Shown here piece by piece: positions 52,587 through 62,541 of a stretch of 64,000 nucleotides of DNA. A program made the translations under genes and the position numbers. The notes below the pieces were generated by a model. It was not told the DNA's origin, did not search any database, and saw nothing but the letters and a program-made list of their open reading frames with translations. Position 1 is the stretch's first letter, and every line of letters starts with the position of its first letter. Source of the stretch: Pseudomonas vancouverensis (GTDB lineage: Bacteria; Pseudomonadota; Gammaproteobacteria; Pseudomonadales; Pseudomonadaceae); NCBI RefSeq assembly GCF_004348895.1, contig NZ_RRZK01000032.1, positions 434,001 through 498,000 on the forward strand. Reading direction: 5' to 3'.

Positions 52587-54191
52587 TTACTGTGAAATAA
52601 CGGGGGCTGTGTTTTGTGGCAGCGTGCGTTCATCAGTACGCGGATCGTAAGTGAAGCCCTTGCGAACGGCCCATGTATTGTTCAGTTGAAGAATGGTCAT
52701 TATCGGCAGGTCTGAACTGGTCATTTCGACTGCCTGCACCAGCATTTTTTCGCGCTCTTTATCATCCAGTGTAGTGAGCGCCCGGTCAGTCAATGCGTCC
52801 AGGGGCGGGTTGGAGTAACCGCCCGAGTTGTAACTGCCCACTCCGTTTTTTGAATCAGGCGTCATCACTATATTAGTGAGGAAGTACCCGGCCTCCAGAG
52901 TTGGGCTGCCCCATCCCAACAAGAAGGATGGATAGGATTCGCGTCCAACGATAAAGGTGTTCCAAGGCCTGGCATCCACAGCGGTTCGAACACCGATCTT
53001 GGACCACATCTGGGCAACCGCCTGGGCGACGGCCGAATCATTTGGATAGCGGTCATTCGGGGTCACCAGGGTGATTTTGAAACCGTCGGGATAGCCCGCT
53101 TCGGCCAGCAGCTTTTTAGCCGCCGTCGGGTCATAAGATGGAATCGCCACGCTGTCGGCATACGAGTAAATACCAGGGTTCAACCATTGCCCGGTGGCCT
53201 TCGCCGTGTTTTGCATCAGGCGGTCAGCGATTCCCTGGCGATTGACTGCTTCAGAAAGCGCCCGACGAACCCGTACGTCAGATAACGGGTTGGTCGCTAG
53301 AGGCTTTCCATTGTTGTCCGTAATGAGCGGCTGCGGGGCGCTGCGTACGTTGAAGACGATGAAGATGGTGCGCATGCCCGGGGTGGACACCAGACTGACT
53401 TTTGGGTCCTTTTGCAGAGTCGCGATGTCCGTCGCTGGCACCGAGTCAATCACATCCACGCCGCCCGACAAGAGCGCGCCTACCCGTGATGCACCATTAG
53501 AGATGAACCTGATTGAAACGTTTTTCCAGGGCTGCTTCGGCCCCCACCAATCGTCATTTCGCACCATGTCGATGCGATCACCCGGGATGTAGCGAACAAA
53601 CTTGTAGGGCCCGGTACCAATCGCTTTAACCCCGCTGTTGTATTGCTCCGTCGTTGCACCTTCACCGGCGTGTTTGGAGACGATCGCAATAAAGGCGAGC
53701 TGCCTGGGCAAGTTGGGTGACGGGGCTGACGTATGCAACCGAACAGTCAGCGGGGCGATCTGTTCGACCTTCACGATAGAAGCCAACTGCCCACCAAAAC
53801 CACCCGGGCTGTTCGGGACATTGCGCGCCCGCTCAAGGCTGAAGGCAACATCCTCGCCAGTGAAGGGCTTGCCGTCATGCCACTTCACATCGGGGCGCAA
53901 CTTGAATTCCCAAACGGTGTCGCTTACCGGGTTCCAGGCCAAAGCAAGCCCAGGCACCAATTCACCCTGAGGACTGCGCTCGGTCAGCCGGTCGAACAAC
54001 GAATGAGCAATCACGTGGTTGGGCGTTGAGTTAGTGAAATGCGGGTCGACCGAGTTGACTGCCCCCCCCAGCCCAATGTTCAGCGTGTCCGGTACGGCCG
54101 CAAACGCTGTAACAGAAAGCGATGCCGTCATGGCACACGCGGCAAACATCCGGGCAATACATTTGATCAACGGTTTCTCGGGTTTACGCAC
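52587..54191 (-). CDS. Peptide ABC transporter substrate-binding protein
   Basis: 534-aa family-5 binding protein. Signal peptide about 1-32 (ending AFA-AVPDTLNIGL). The SBP_bac_5 features FDRLTERSPQGELVPGLA and FKLRPDVKWHDGKPFTGEDV are clear. It delivers di- or oligopeptides (or similar solutes such as glutathione or opines) to the membrane complex encoded next on the same strand. Confidence 0.93.
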   Translation of the reverse strand: MRKPEKPLIKCIARMFAACAMTASLSVTAFAAVPDTLNIGLGGAVNSVDPHFTNSTPNHVIAHSLFDRLTERSPQGELVPGLALAWNPVSDTVWEFKLRPDVKWHDGKPFTGEDVAFSLERARNVPNSPGGFGGQLASIVKVEQIAPLTVRLHTSAPSPNLPRQLAFIAIVSKHAGEGATTEQYNSGVKAIGTGPYKFVRYIPGDRIDMVRNDDWWGPKQPWKNVSIRFISNGASRVGALLSGGVDVIDSVPATDIATLQKDPKVSLVSTPGMRTIFIVFNVRSAPQPLITDNNGKPLATNPLSDVRVRRALSEAVNRQGIADRLMQNTAKATGQWLNPGIYSYADSVAIPSYDPTAAKKLLAEAGYPDGFKITLVTPNDRYPNDSAVAQAVAQMWSKIGVRTAVDARPWNTFIVGRESYPSFLLGWGSPTLEAGYFLTNIVMTPDSKNGVGSYNSGGYSNPPLDALTDRALTTLDDKEREKMLVQAVEMTSSDLPIMTILQLNNTWAVRKGFTYDPRTDERTLPQNTAPVISQ

Positions 54192-54264
54192 AGTATTTCC
54201 CCTTCAATGTACGAGTGGGCCGAATGACTTACTGTCCTGGCCTCTTGTTGTGGCGTCAGCACGT

Positions 54265-55290
54265 TTACGTATTCAAATGGCAGGCGCTGAGATGCTCGGG
54301 AGAGACCTCTTTCAAGCCAGGCTTTTCCTCTCTGCATCGCGGCATTGCATGCGGGCACCTCGGGTGAAAGTGACAACCTGATGGCGGATTGATCGGGCTG
54401 GGAATTTCACCCTTGATGGCGGTGAAGGTTCTTTTGTTCGCATTAAGTGTTGGCACTTCGGCCAGCAGTGCTTGCGTATAGGGGTGGTTAGGGCGAGAGA
54501 ACAGTTCGGCCTTGGAGCCCTGTTCCACGATTCGTCCCAGATACATAATCGCAACACGGTCCGAAATATGTTCGACCACACTCAGGTCGTGGCTGATGAA
54601 CAGGTAAGTCAATCCGAGCTCATCCCGCAGATCCATGAACAGGTTCAAAACCTGTGCCTGAATCGAAACATCCAGGGCCGCGACGGACTCGTCGCACACA
54701 ATGAAGCGAGGATTGACGGCCAGTGCGCGGGCGATGCCGATACGCTGGCGTTGACCTCCGGAAAACTGGTGCGGATAGCGGCGCATGTAAGAGGGGTCCA
54801 GACCGGCACGTTTCATCTGCGCGGCAACGTAATCTTCGTAGTGTTCTGCCCCGGGTATTTTGTGAACCCGTGCCGCCTCGCCAATGATATCCATCACCCG
54901 CATGCGCGGATTGAGGCTCGCAAACGGATCCTGGAAGATCATCTGAACACTCAGATGCTCAAGCGTACTGGCAGCGCCGCGGGAAGCCAGGGACTCATCA
55001 ATTCCTCCCACGCGCACAATGCCTTCCGAGGGTTTGATGATGCCCGCTGCGATACGCCCCAAGGTTGATTTCCCGCAACCCGATTCGCCTACAAGCCCAA
55101 TCACTTCGCCTGTCTTGATCTCAAGGCTGACGTTGTCGACCGCATGTACGACCGGTGTGGGCTTGGCCAGCCCCCAGCGCTGGGCCATGCTGGTCAGCAC
55201 ATCTTTTTTGGGCTGGAAACGACGACTGACGTTCTCCAGAGCAAGCTGCGCACCGGTGCCGGTGAAAGACGGTGAGGTGAACATGGTCAT
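54265..55290 (-). CDS. Peptide ABC transporter ATP-binding protein (DppF/OppF-like)
   Basis: 341-aa ATPase with Walker A GESGCGKST, signature FSGGQRQRIGIA, Walker B region RFIVCDESVAALD, and the C-terminal oligopeptide domain with its Cys group (CHFHPRCPHAMPRC). ATG 55290 overlaps the stop of the paired ATPase gene in ATGA. Confidence 0.94.
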   Translation of the reverse strand: MTMFTSPSFTGTGAQLALENVSRRFQPKKDVLTSMAQRWGLAKPTPVVHAVDNVSLEIKTGEVIGLVGESGCGKSTLGRIAAGIIKPSEGIVRVGGIDESLASRGAASTLEHLSVQMIFQDPFASLNPRMRVMDIIGEAARVHKIPGAEHYEDYVAAQMKRAGLDPSYMRRYPHQFSGGQRQRIGIARALAVNPRFIVCDESVAALDVSIQAQVLNLFMDLRDELGLTYLFISHDLSVVEHISDRVAIMYLGRIVEQGSKAELFSRPNHPYTQALLAEVPTLNANKRTFTAIKGEIPSPINPPSGCHFHPRCPHAMPRCREEKPGLKEVSPEHLSACHLNT

Positions 55291-56264
55291 TCGGGTGCTC
55301 CGACTGGATTGAAGCAGCGTAGCGAGCGTGACACTGCCGGATGCGAGAGTTGTGGTTCATTTATGCAAAGGCCTGATGCCTTGAAACAGCGTGTGCGGAA
55401 CGCGCAGCCCTGTGGCAACTCAGACAAGCGTGGGGTCATGCCCGGGATTTGCATCAACCGCGTGAGCCCCGCATTGCGGCTGGGCAAACTCCCCAACAGG
55501 CCAGCGCTATAGGGGTGCAGAGGCTGCTCGATGACGGCTTTGACCTGACCTTGCTCAACGATTTTGCCCGCGTACATTACGGCGACTTCGTCCGCCAGGC
55601 CGGCCACCACAGTCAGGTCATGGGTAATCCATATAAGTGCAGTACCCGACTCCCGGACGAGCTGTTGCACTTCGGCCAGGATCTGCGCCTGAATGGTCAC
55701 ATCCAATGCGGTCGTCGGTTCATCGGCGATGATCAAATCAGGCTTGTGCAACAGGGCAATGGCGATGGCAATGCGCTGACGCATGCCGCCACTGAGCTGA
55801 TGCGGGTAGGCCAACATGCGCTCTTCGGGGCTAGGAATACCGACCTTCTCCAGTGCTTCAATTGCCTGGCGGCGAGCGTCTTTCTGTGACGCCCGGGAGT
55901 GCGCGTAAATGGTTTCCATGAGCTGGGTATCAATTCGCAAAACAGGATTGAGGGTCATCATTGGATCTTGAAAAATCATCGCGATGCGATTGCCCCGAAG
56001 AGCGCTGAACTGCCGTTCGGGAAGCCCGACCAGATCCTGTCCTTTGAACAGGATCTTGCCGCTGGCGACCCGACCCGGTGGGTCAATCAACCCCATGATC
56101 GAATAACCGGTTACCGACTTGCCCGAGCCAGACTCACCTACCAGCCCCAACACCTGACCACGCTCAAGCTTCATGGAAACGTCATCGACGGCACGCAACA
56201 CGCCGTCTCGCGTGGAGAACTCGGTGCACAGATGCTGCACCTCCAGGATGTGATCTGACTTCAT
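55287..56264 (-). CDS. Peptide ABC transporter ATP-binding protein (DppD/OppD-like)
   Basis: 325-aa ATPase with Walker A GESGSGKS, signature LSGGMRQRIAIA, Walker B LIIADEPTTALD and the C-terminal oligopeptide/dipeptide domain (CAFRTRCFKASGLC). Overlaps both neighbours by 4 nt. Forms the heterodimeric motor with the DppF-like protein. Confidence 0.94.
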   Translation of the reverse strand: MKSDHILEVQHLCTEFSTRDGVLRAVDDVSMKLERGQVLGLVGESGSGKSVTGYSIMGLIDPPGRVASGKILFKGQDLVGLPERQFSALRGNRIAMIFQDPMMTLNPVLRIDTQLMETIYAHSRASQKDARRQAIEALEKVGIPSPEERMLAYPHQLSGGMRQRIAIAIALLHKPDLIIADEPTTALDVTIQAQILAEVQQLVRESGTALIWITHDLTVVAGLADEVAVMYAGKIVEQGQVKAVIEQPLHPYSAGLLGSLPSRNAGLTRLMQIPGMTPRLSELPQGCAFRTRCFKASGLCINEPQLSHPAVSRSLRCFNPVGAPE

Positions 56265-57160
56265 TTGTTCAACCTCGGGTTAAGCACTTCGCGCAGCTGA
56301 TCACCCACCAGGTTGATGGCCACAATGATGATGAGTAGGGCGACGCCAGGGAAAACGCTTATCCAGTAAAGCCCCGCCTGCATGTATTGGTAGCCATTCG
56401 CGATGAGCAGTCCGAGTGACGGTTCAGTGACAGGAACCCCGAGCCCCAGGAAACTAAGGGTCGCTTCGAGTGCGATGGCGCGCGCCACTTGCATGGTTCC
56501 GATCACAATGATGGGGGGCAAACAGTTGGGCAGAAGGTGACGAAGCATGATCCGGGTACGCGACAGTGCAAGGCAGTGGGCGGCTTCGATATATTCCTTG
56601 CGCCGTTCAATCATTGCCGCGCTTCTCACGGTCCGGGCGTAATACGCCCACTCGACGATGACTAGTGCAAGGATGACGTTCGTGATGCTCTTGCCGAGAA
56701 TTGCCAGAATCATCAGGGCGACAAGAATGGTTGGAAACGACAACTGCAAGTCGACCACTCGCATTATCAGGGTTTCGATACGTCCGCCGAAATAAGCGGC
56801 GGTCAACCCAAGAAGCGTACCCAGCAGGCAGGCCAACGCTGCCGAGCTTATTCCTACCCCCAGACTGATGCGCATCCCGTACAGAATCGCCGAAAACATG
56901 TCGCGGCCCTGATCATCGGTACCCAGCAGGTAGGTGAAGCCGCCAATGCCCGTGGCACCCGGTGGCAGCCGGCCGTCCATAATATCCAGGCTTTGCAGGT
57001 CATAAGAGTCCTGGGGGGCAAAAATAGGGGCACCCAAGGCTGCGATGAGCAGCATGACCAACACAACAAGCCCAATCACAGCCGCAGGCGACGTGCAAAA
57101 GTCAGATAAAAGGCGCCTGGACGGAGAAACAGTCTTAATCGCAGCGACTGCAACATTCAT
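56261..57160 (-). CDS. Peptide ABC transporter permease (DppC-like)
   Basis: 299-aa inner-membrane protein with six hydrophobic helices and the EAA loop EAAHCLALSRTRIMLRHLLP that docks the ATPase. Overlaps the DppB-like gene and the DppD-like gene by 4 nt each. Confidence 0.94.
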   Translation of the reverse strand: MNVAVAAIKTVSPSRRLLSDFCTSPAAVIGLVVLVMLLIAALGAPIFAPQDSYDLQSLDIMDGRLPPGATGIGGFTYLLGTDDQGRDMFSAILYGMRISLGVGISSAALACLLGTLLGLTAAYFGGRIETLIMRVVDLQLSFPTILVALMILAILGKSITNVILALVIVEWAYYARTVRSAAMIERRKEYIEAAHCLALSRTRIMLRHLLPNCLPPIIVIGTMQVARAIALEATLSFLGLGVPVTEPSLGLLIANGYQYMQAGLYWISVFPGVALLIIIVAINLVGDQLREVLNPRLNK

Positions 57161-58131
57161 ACATTCGCCTCCAATCGGACGCGAGGATCCAGCAGGTGAT
57201 ACAAAACATCCACGACCAGATTAATGGTGACAAAGATCATTACGATTACCATCAAATAAGCCACGATAACGGGGCGATCCAGTTGGTTGATACTGTCAAT
57301 AATTAACTTACCCATGCCGGGGTAGGCGAAGATGCTTTCTGTGACGACTGCGAACGCAATCGTGGAGCCGAATTCCAGCCCTACTACTGTAACTACGGGG
57401 ATCATGATGTTTTTCAATATATGCACGCTTATGATTCGATGACTGCTCAATCCTTTGGCGCGGGCAAATTTTATATAATCCATCTGTGAAACTTCGCGCA
57501 CTCCGGCCCGTGTAAGCCGCAGCACCATGGCAATTTTGAAAAGTGCCAGATTCAGCGCCGGCAGGATCAAGTGTTGAACCCCGTCAACCGTCAGGAATGA
57601 CCAGTGAACTCCGAGCATTTCCCTTGTTTCGCCACGACCTGAGCTTGGCAGCCAACCCAGATTGACGCTGAATACCATAATCAGCATAAGGCCGACCCAG
57701 AACGTCGGTAATGAGAAGCCCAGTACACTACCGGTCATAATCAGGCGTGAGTACCAAGCGTTCGGACGCAGTCCGGCGATTAAGCCACACGGTAGGCCTA
57801 TGATGATTGAAAGAAGCAAAGCAATAAAAGCCAATTCCAAGGTCGCAGGCATTCGCTCTTTTATAAGTTCTATTGCTGGTGTGTTGTAAACAAAACTGAT
57901 GCCGAGATTTCCGTGCCAGGCCTGGAATAGGAATGTCCAGTACTGTTGCCATAACGACTTGTCCAAGCCCAGCTGTTGCATTAGTTGCGCACGTTCCGCC
58001 GGTCCCGCCTCCGGGGAAATCAAAACATCCACCGGACTGCCAATCAGGTGGAGGCCTACGAACACAATAATTGTCATTATCCATACGACTACAGCAGCTT
58101 GCACTATTCTTCTTATTAACCAAACGAACAT
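57157..58131 (-). CDS. Peptide ABC transporter permease (DppB-like)
   Basis: 324-aa permease with N-terminal helix FVWLIRRIVQAAVVVWIMTI and the EAA-like region DYIKFARAKGLSSHRI. Start ATG 58131 preceded by GGAAG; an upstream ATG (58158) is also open. First gene of the five-gene transport operon on the minus strand. Confidence 0.92.
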   Translation of the reverse strand: MFVWLIRRIVQAAVVVWIMTIIVFVGLHLIGSPVDVLISPEAGPAERAQLMQQLGLDKSLWQQYWTFLFQAWHGNLGISFVYNTPAIELIKERMPATLELAFIALLLSIIIGLPCGLIAGLRPNAWYSRLIMTGSVLGFSLPTFWVGLMLIMVFSVNLGWLPSSGRGETREMLGVHWSFLTVDGVQHLILPALNLALFKIAMVLRLTRAGVREVSQMDYIKFARAKGLSSHRIISVHILKNIMIPVVTVVGLEFGSTIAFAVVTESIFAYPGMGKLIIDSINQLDRPVIVAYLMVIVMIFVTINLVVDVLYHLLDPRVRLEANV

Positions 58132-58726
58132 AATTCTTCCGCCATTCCCATGCAGCACAGTTTTCGATTACATCACAAGAACTCTACGTTCCTTCTCGCA
58201 AAGGTTCGTTTTTTGTTCAGGCCATGCAGAATTATTGACCTATCGTCCACATCGTTTCTCTAATAGGATGAAAGCAGTAGCAAATCGACGGTAATAGGAG
58301 CTCAAAAAAATGTCCAACGTCTTGTTTTTCTCATTTCTATGACTTTTAATCATGACAATTATTTTTGCACCAATACGGTTCGTAGCTGATTAGTCGTGAG
58401 GCGAGAGGTAACAAATTTCAGGTGGGAGGAGGTGGTTGGCTATGGAAATCGTTTCCGAATGACCCTCCTCTGACACTCGGTGGAAGTGGAGGTAACTGCC
58501 TATACCAAAGCGAATTTTGTTGTGGTCAGGAAAATTCGCAAACGAAAAAATAATGCGCTACAGATTTTCTGTGCTCGGACCTGTGTGTTCCGAATGGAGC
58601 GTAGTTTTCTGGCCGATGCAAATCCATCGATGGTCTGAACTAATGAAATAGTCTGGTGGGGTTCGACTTTCAATCAGGCGGCACGAAAATTGCGGTCTCA
58701 ATGCTAAATCGGTCTGTGAGTTTTTT
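58132..58726. other. Divergent control region between the peptide operon and LysR
   Basis: About 600 nt, AT-rich, no credible gene. It must hold the minus-strand promoter of the transporter and binding sites of the LysR protein; I see no certain LysR box. A sigma-54-like site for the LysR gene is annotated separately. The direct repeat ATGAC lies at about 58339 and 58352. Confidence 0.5.
58680..58694 (+). promoter_or_regulatory. Sigma-54-like -24/-12 element
   Basis: GGCACG-AAAA-TTGC (58680-58693) matches the core GGCACG-N4-TTGC consensus exactly, with the invariant GG and GC at the right spacing, 33 nt before the LysR start codon. LysR genes are rarely sigma-54 dependent, and no enhancer-binding protein gene is nearby. 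Confidence 0.45.
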
Positions 58727-59635
58727 ATGAATTTTCAGCAACTGAATCACCTTTTGTCTATCGTTGAAACAGGTTCTTTTAGTAAGTCAGCAGAAAAGTT
58801 GCATTTAACACAGTCGGCGTTGAGTAGAAGTATTCACATACTTGAACAGGAGCTTGAAGTTCGCCTGTTTGATCGTATTGGAAAACGTAATGAGCTCACC
58901 TCATTTGGAAAGGAAGTCGCGGCACGTGCAAAGCGGATTGTTTTGGAGGCTTCCGAATTGAAGCGCAGTGCCGAACTCCTGTCACAAGGCGAATCCGGTA
59001 CGTTGACAGTCGCCCTAGGAGCGGCACCCTCAGCCTTGATTACATCAAGGCTGATTACATACATGTTAAATAACTTCCCACGAGTGCAGATGGAAGTGCT
59101 TCAGGGCGACAGTGACGCTCTGTTGGCGAAACTAAGGGCTCGCGAAGTCGATGCGATTATAGTCAGTTATCGTTCAATCAAGCCCCACGATGATATAGAG
59201 ATCGATATTTGGAATAACTTTCCCTCTGGATTCGTTTGTCGAGCAGGGCATCCACTACAAAATTCCAACAAGCTAATTTTCGACGACATTATAAAATTTC
59301 CACTTGTATCGACCGCGCTTAGTGACGAAACCGCCAGGGGGCTTCTGGACAGCACAGGGCACGCCCGTCATCCGAACGAATTGCTCCAGGTTGAATGTCA
59401 GGACATCTCTCGTCTGCTTGAAGTCGTAAGTTCTACAGATGCGATATTTTTGGGGGTTCTTGCCTCTGCACAAGAAGGAATACGGAAGGGGGATTTCGTC
59501 GAGTTAAAGGTTAATCTTCCAATTGAAATTGGCGTGCAGTTTGTATTCGTGACCCTTGCAAACCGCACAAAATCGCCGATTTTGCATATCGCTCAAGATT
59601 TTTGTCGAGAGCTTTCTGATTCATTTTCCATATGA
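58727..59635 (+). CDS. LysR-family transcriptional regulator
   Basis: 302-aa regulator; N-terminal HTH with SFSKSAEKLHLTQSALSRSI (about 17-36) and an effector-binding domain from about 90. AT-rich, with codon use unlike the core genes, suggesting transfer. Divergent from the peptide-transport operon and so its likely regulator. Only a weak ribosome site precedes ATG 58727. Confidence 0.92.
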   Translation: MNFQQLNHLLSIVETGSFSKSAEKLHLTQSALSRSIHILEQELEVRLFDRIGKRNELTSFGKEVAARAKRIVLEASELKRSAELLSQGESGTLTVALGAAPSALITSRLITYMLNNFPRVQMEVLQGDSDALLAKLRAREVDAIIVSYRSIKPHDDIEIDIWNNFPSGFVCRAGHPLQNSNKLIFDDIIKFPLVSTALSDETARGLLDSTGHARHPNELLQVECQDISRLLEVVSSTDAIFLGVLASAQEGIRKGDFVELKVNLPIEIGVQFVFVTLANRTKSPILHIAQDFCRELSDSFSI

Positions 59636-59702
59636 TTCAGTGGACAGGCCGGAGAGCGTTCGCCGCCAAGCGCTCCTGTATGCCTAGGGCGAAGGTGCAG
59701 GC

Positions 59703-60185
59703 CTAATGAAAATGGTCCAGTGGTAACGGCGAAGGTGATTTGATTTCCCGCAACACCACACTGGATCGAATTTCACTGACACCGGGCAGTTTGAAAATCA
59801 CGTTGTAGAGAAACGCGTCATAACGGGTGATGTCCGGCGTCACCACCTTGAGTAGGTAGTCGCCGCGACCGGTGGTGCTGTGACACTCGATGATCGCTGG
59901 ACAATCACGAACCGCCTTTTCGAACTCCTCCACCACGTTCTCGAAATGCCGGGCCAGATTGACCTCGGCCAGTACACAGTTGCCCAGATTGACCCGGGTT
60001 CGATCGAGTACCGCCGTGTAGTGATGGATGACGCCTTCGCGCTCCAGATCCTTCAAGCGCTTCCAGGTCGGGGAAGTCGACAATCCGATTTTTTTGCCAA
60101 GCTCTTGCACGGTCAAGCGGCCATCCAATTGCAGTTCGGCAAGAATCTTGAGGCTATAGGCGTCAAGAAGATTACTTTTTTCCAT
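59703..60185 (-). CDS. Lrp/AsnC-family regulator
   Basis: 160-aa protein: N-terminal HTH (LTVQELGKKIGLSTSPTWKRLKDLE region, about 25-49) and the C-terminal RAM ligand-binding domain (STTGRGDYLLKVVTPD). Divergent from the 2-oxoacid dehydrogenase genes, as BkdR is from the bkd operon, so it is probably their amino-acid-sensing activator. Confidence 0.93.
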   Translation of the reverse strand: MEKSNLLDAYSLKILAELQLDGRLTVQELGKKIGLSTSPTWKRLKDLEREGVIHHYTAVLDRTRVNLGNCVLAEVNLARHFENVVEEFEKAVRDCPAIIECHSTTGRGDYLLKVVTPDITRYDAFLYNVIFKLPGVSEIRSSVVLREIKSPSPLPLDHFH

Positions 60186-60452
60186 TTTTTATAATTTCCG
60201 GAAAATAATCGCGAGTTTTTGCAGATGCTGGGGATACATAAGATGCTTTGCCCAGTCAAAGCAAGTATTTTTACTGGGTAGTAGGAATTAAGCACGATTT
60301 TCTGTGCGGGTGTCGTTATAGGAAAAATATCACTTCAAAATCGTGATTTCTGAACAATTGAGAAAACACTTTTTGCGTGATGAATTTTAAGCTCGTCAGC
60401 ATCTGGGCAAGGCTTTGTGCCTGCTCTTCCGCTCGCGAGGATAAAAAATAAA

Positions 60453-62540
60453 ATGTCCGCTCCACGCCGTAAAAATCCCGAGGTAAAAAGTCAGAGCGCG
60501 GCTATTTGCGCGTTCAACTGGCCACGTATCGCCTATCTTATGCACGTTTCCAGGGCATTGGATGAGTTGGAAGAAAAAACCCTGGTACCGGAAAAGAAGG
60601 TGCTCTATCAATTTTCCGCCAGGGGTCATGACCTCGCGCAGATTTTGCTTGGGTCGAGGCTGACAAATCGCAACGATGCGGCGTGCGGATACTATCGTTC
60701 GCGCCCGTTGCTGCTGGCGATGGGGGTGGACATGGCGGATGCCTTGGGATCCTCCATGGCCCGTGCCGGTGGCTACTCGGATGGCCGGGATATCGGGGTG
60801 GTTTTCAACTATCCCAACCCAGGCGGTCCGACTGCGCTGCCCATGTGTGGCGGCGTGGGCGCTCAATACACGCCCACCGCTGGCTGGGCGCAGGCGATTG
60901 AATATCGCAGCAAGGTGTTGAAGGATGAAAACTACGACGCCGCGATCAGCGTTGTACTGGGTGGAGACGGTTCTGTTGCAACCAATGGTTTTTGGGCGGC
61001 GCTGACCCTGGCGACCACGCAGAAACTGCCGATGCTGTTCTATATCGAAGACAACGGATACGGCATTTCCGTCCCGTCGACTTTTCAAACCCCAGGCGGC
61101 GATATCGCGGCCAACCTCAGTGGGTTCCAGAACCTGCATATCCTCTCTGGTGATGGCTCTAACCCGCAGCAAAGTGCCGATCTGGTTCACCAGGCTGTCG
61201 AGTATGTCCGCGCCCATCAGGGGCCTTGCCTGTTGCGCTTGAAAGTCCCGCGCCTGCAAGGGCACAGCTTCCAGGATACCCAGACCTATAAAAGCGCAGA
61301 CTTCATCAAGATGGAGTGGGCGCGCGATCCATTGCACAAACTGCGCGAATTTCTAGTGCCCGATCTCATGACCGTCAGCGAATGGGACCAATTGGGTGAC
61401 ACCGCTCGCACAGAGGTCAATGCGTCACGTATCGAGGCCGAAGCGCGGCCTGTCAGTGACCCGGCTCGGGTTACCCGACACGTGTTCCACGAAGACCAAC
61501 TGCAAGAGCGCGGCGGCCAATGGTCTGAGGGCTACCAGGCTCCGCAAGCGACTTTGACTCCACTGCTGGAGGGACAGCGTCTCAATATGGTGGCTGCGAT
61601 CCGCCGCACACTAGACCGCGAGCTGGAGGTTAATCCTCGGGTTGTACTGTTTGGTGAGGACATCGGTCCAAAAGGCGGGGTGCACGCGGTGACGTTGGGG
61701 CTGCAGGAAAAATACGGTGATTCGAGAGTCTTCGATACCAGCCTTTCTGAAGAAGGCATCATCGGGCGCGCCGTCGGGATGGCGGTGGCTGGGCTGGTAC
61801 CGGTACCGGAAATTCAATTTCGCAAGTATGCGGACCCGGCAGTCGAACAATTGAACGACTGCGGCACCATGCGCTGGCGCACCAACAACCGCTTTGCTGC
61901 GCCGATGGTGGTGCGTATCGCGGGTGGTTTCTTCAAGTGCGGTGACCCGTGGCACAGCCAGACCAACGAAGTACAGTTTGTGCACTCCCCAGGTTGGCAG
62001 GTGGCGGTGCCTTCCAACGCTGAAGATGCCGTCGGCCTGCTGCGCAGCGCCATGCGTGGGAATGACCCGGTGATTTTCTTCGAACACCGGGCCATGCTGG
62101 ACTCTGCTTCCGCTCGTCGTCCGTACCCGGGGGATGATTTCATCGTGCCCTTTGGCCAGGCGCGTACGGTTGTTGAAGGTAACGATTTGACGATTGTTAC
62201 CTGGGGCGCGATGGTCGAGCGTTGCGAGCAGGCGGCACAAGGGCGATCTGTTGATGTGCTCGACTTGCGCACCTTGATGCCGTGGGATCGCGCTGCGGTC
62301 CTGGCCTCCGTGCGTCGAACTCACCGTTGCCTGATCGTGCATGAAGACTTGGGTACCGCAGGCTTTGGCGCAGAAATCGCGGCGGTGGTTGCCGACGAGG
62401 CGTTCATGGAATTGGATGCCCCCGTGGCCCGGTTGACCATGCCAGACATTCCGAGCCCACATCATCCGACCCTGCTCAATCACGTGCTGCCGTCGGTAGA
62501 GGCTATCCGCAACAAGATCGATTACCTGGTGGGGTTCTGA
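60453..62540 (+). CDS. 2-oxoacid dehydrogenase E1, alpha and beta subunits fused
   Basis: 695-aa thiamine-diphosphate enzyme that decarboxylates a 2-oxo acid and transfers the acyl group to E2. Alpha part (about 1-340): ThDP motif GDGSVATNGF from 171 to IEDNGYGIS. Beta part (about 375-695): FGEDIGPKGG, DTSLSEEGIIG and EIQFRKYADPA. In bkdA1/A2 of pseudomonads these are two genes; here they are one frame. Start ATG 60453 (MSAPRRKN), with a distant GAGG; GTG 60417 is the alternative. E2 starts 2 nt after its stop; no E3 in the window. Confidence 0.9.
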   Translation: MSAPRRKNPEVKSQSAAICAFNWPRIAYLMHVSRALDELEEKTLVPEKKVLYQFSARGHDLAQILLGSRLTNRNDAACGYYRSRPLLLAMGVDMADALGSSMARAGGYSDGRDIGVVFNYPNPGGPTALPMCGGVGAQYTPTAGWAQAIEYRSKVLKDENYDAAISVVLGGDGSVATNGFWAALTLATTQKLPMLFYIEDNGYGISVPSTFQTPGGDIAANLSGFQNLHILSGDGSNPQQSADLVHQAVEYVRAHQGPCLLRLKVPRLQGHSFQDTQTYKSADFIKMEWARDPLHKLREFLVPDLMTVSEWDQLGDTARTEVNASRIEAEARPVSDPARVTRHVFHEDQLQERGGQWSEGYQAPQATLTPLLEGQRLNMVAAIRRTLDRELEVNPRVVLFGEDIGPKGGVHAVTLGLQEKYGDSRVFDTSLSEEGIIGRAVGMAVAGLVPVPEIQFRKYADPAVEQLNDCGTMRWRTNNRFAAPMVVRIAGGFFKCGDPWHSQTNEVQFVHSPGWQVAVPSNAEDAVGLLRSAMRGNDPVIFFEHRAMLDSASARRPYPGDDFIVPFGQARTVVEGNDLTIVTWGAMVERCEQAAQGRSVDVLDLRTLMPWDRAAVLASVRRTHRCLIVHEDLGTAGFGAEIAAVVADEAFMELDAPVARLTMPDIPSPHHPTLLNHVLPSVEAIRNKIDYLVGF

Positions 62541-62541
62541 G

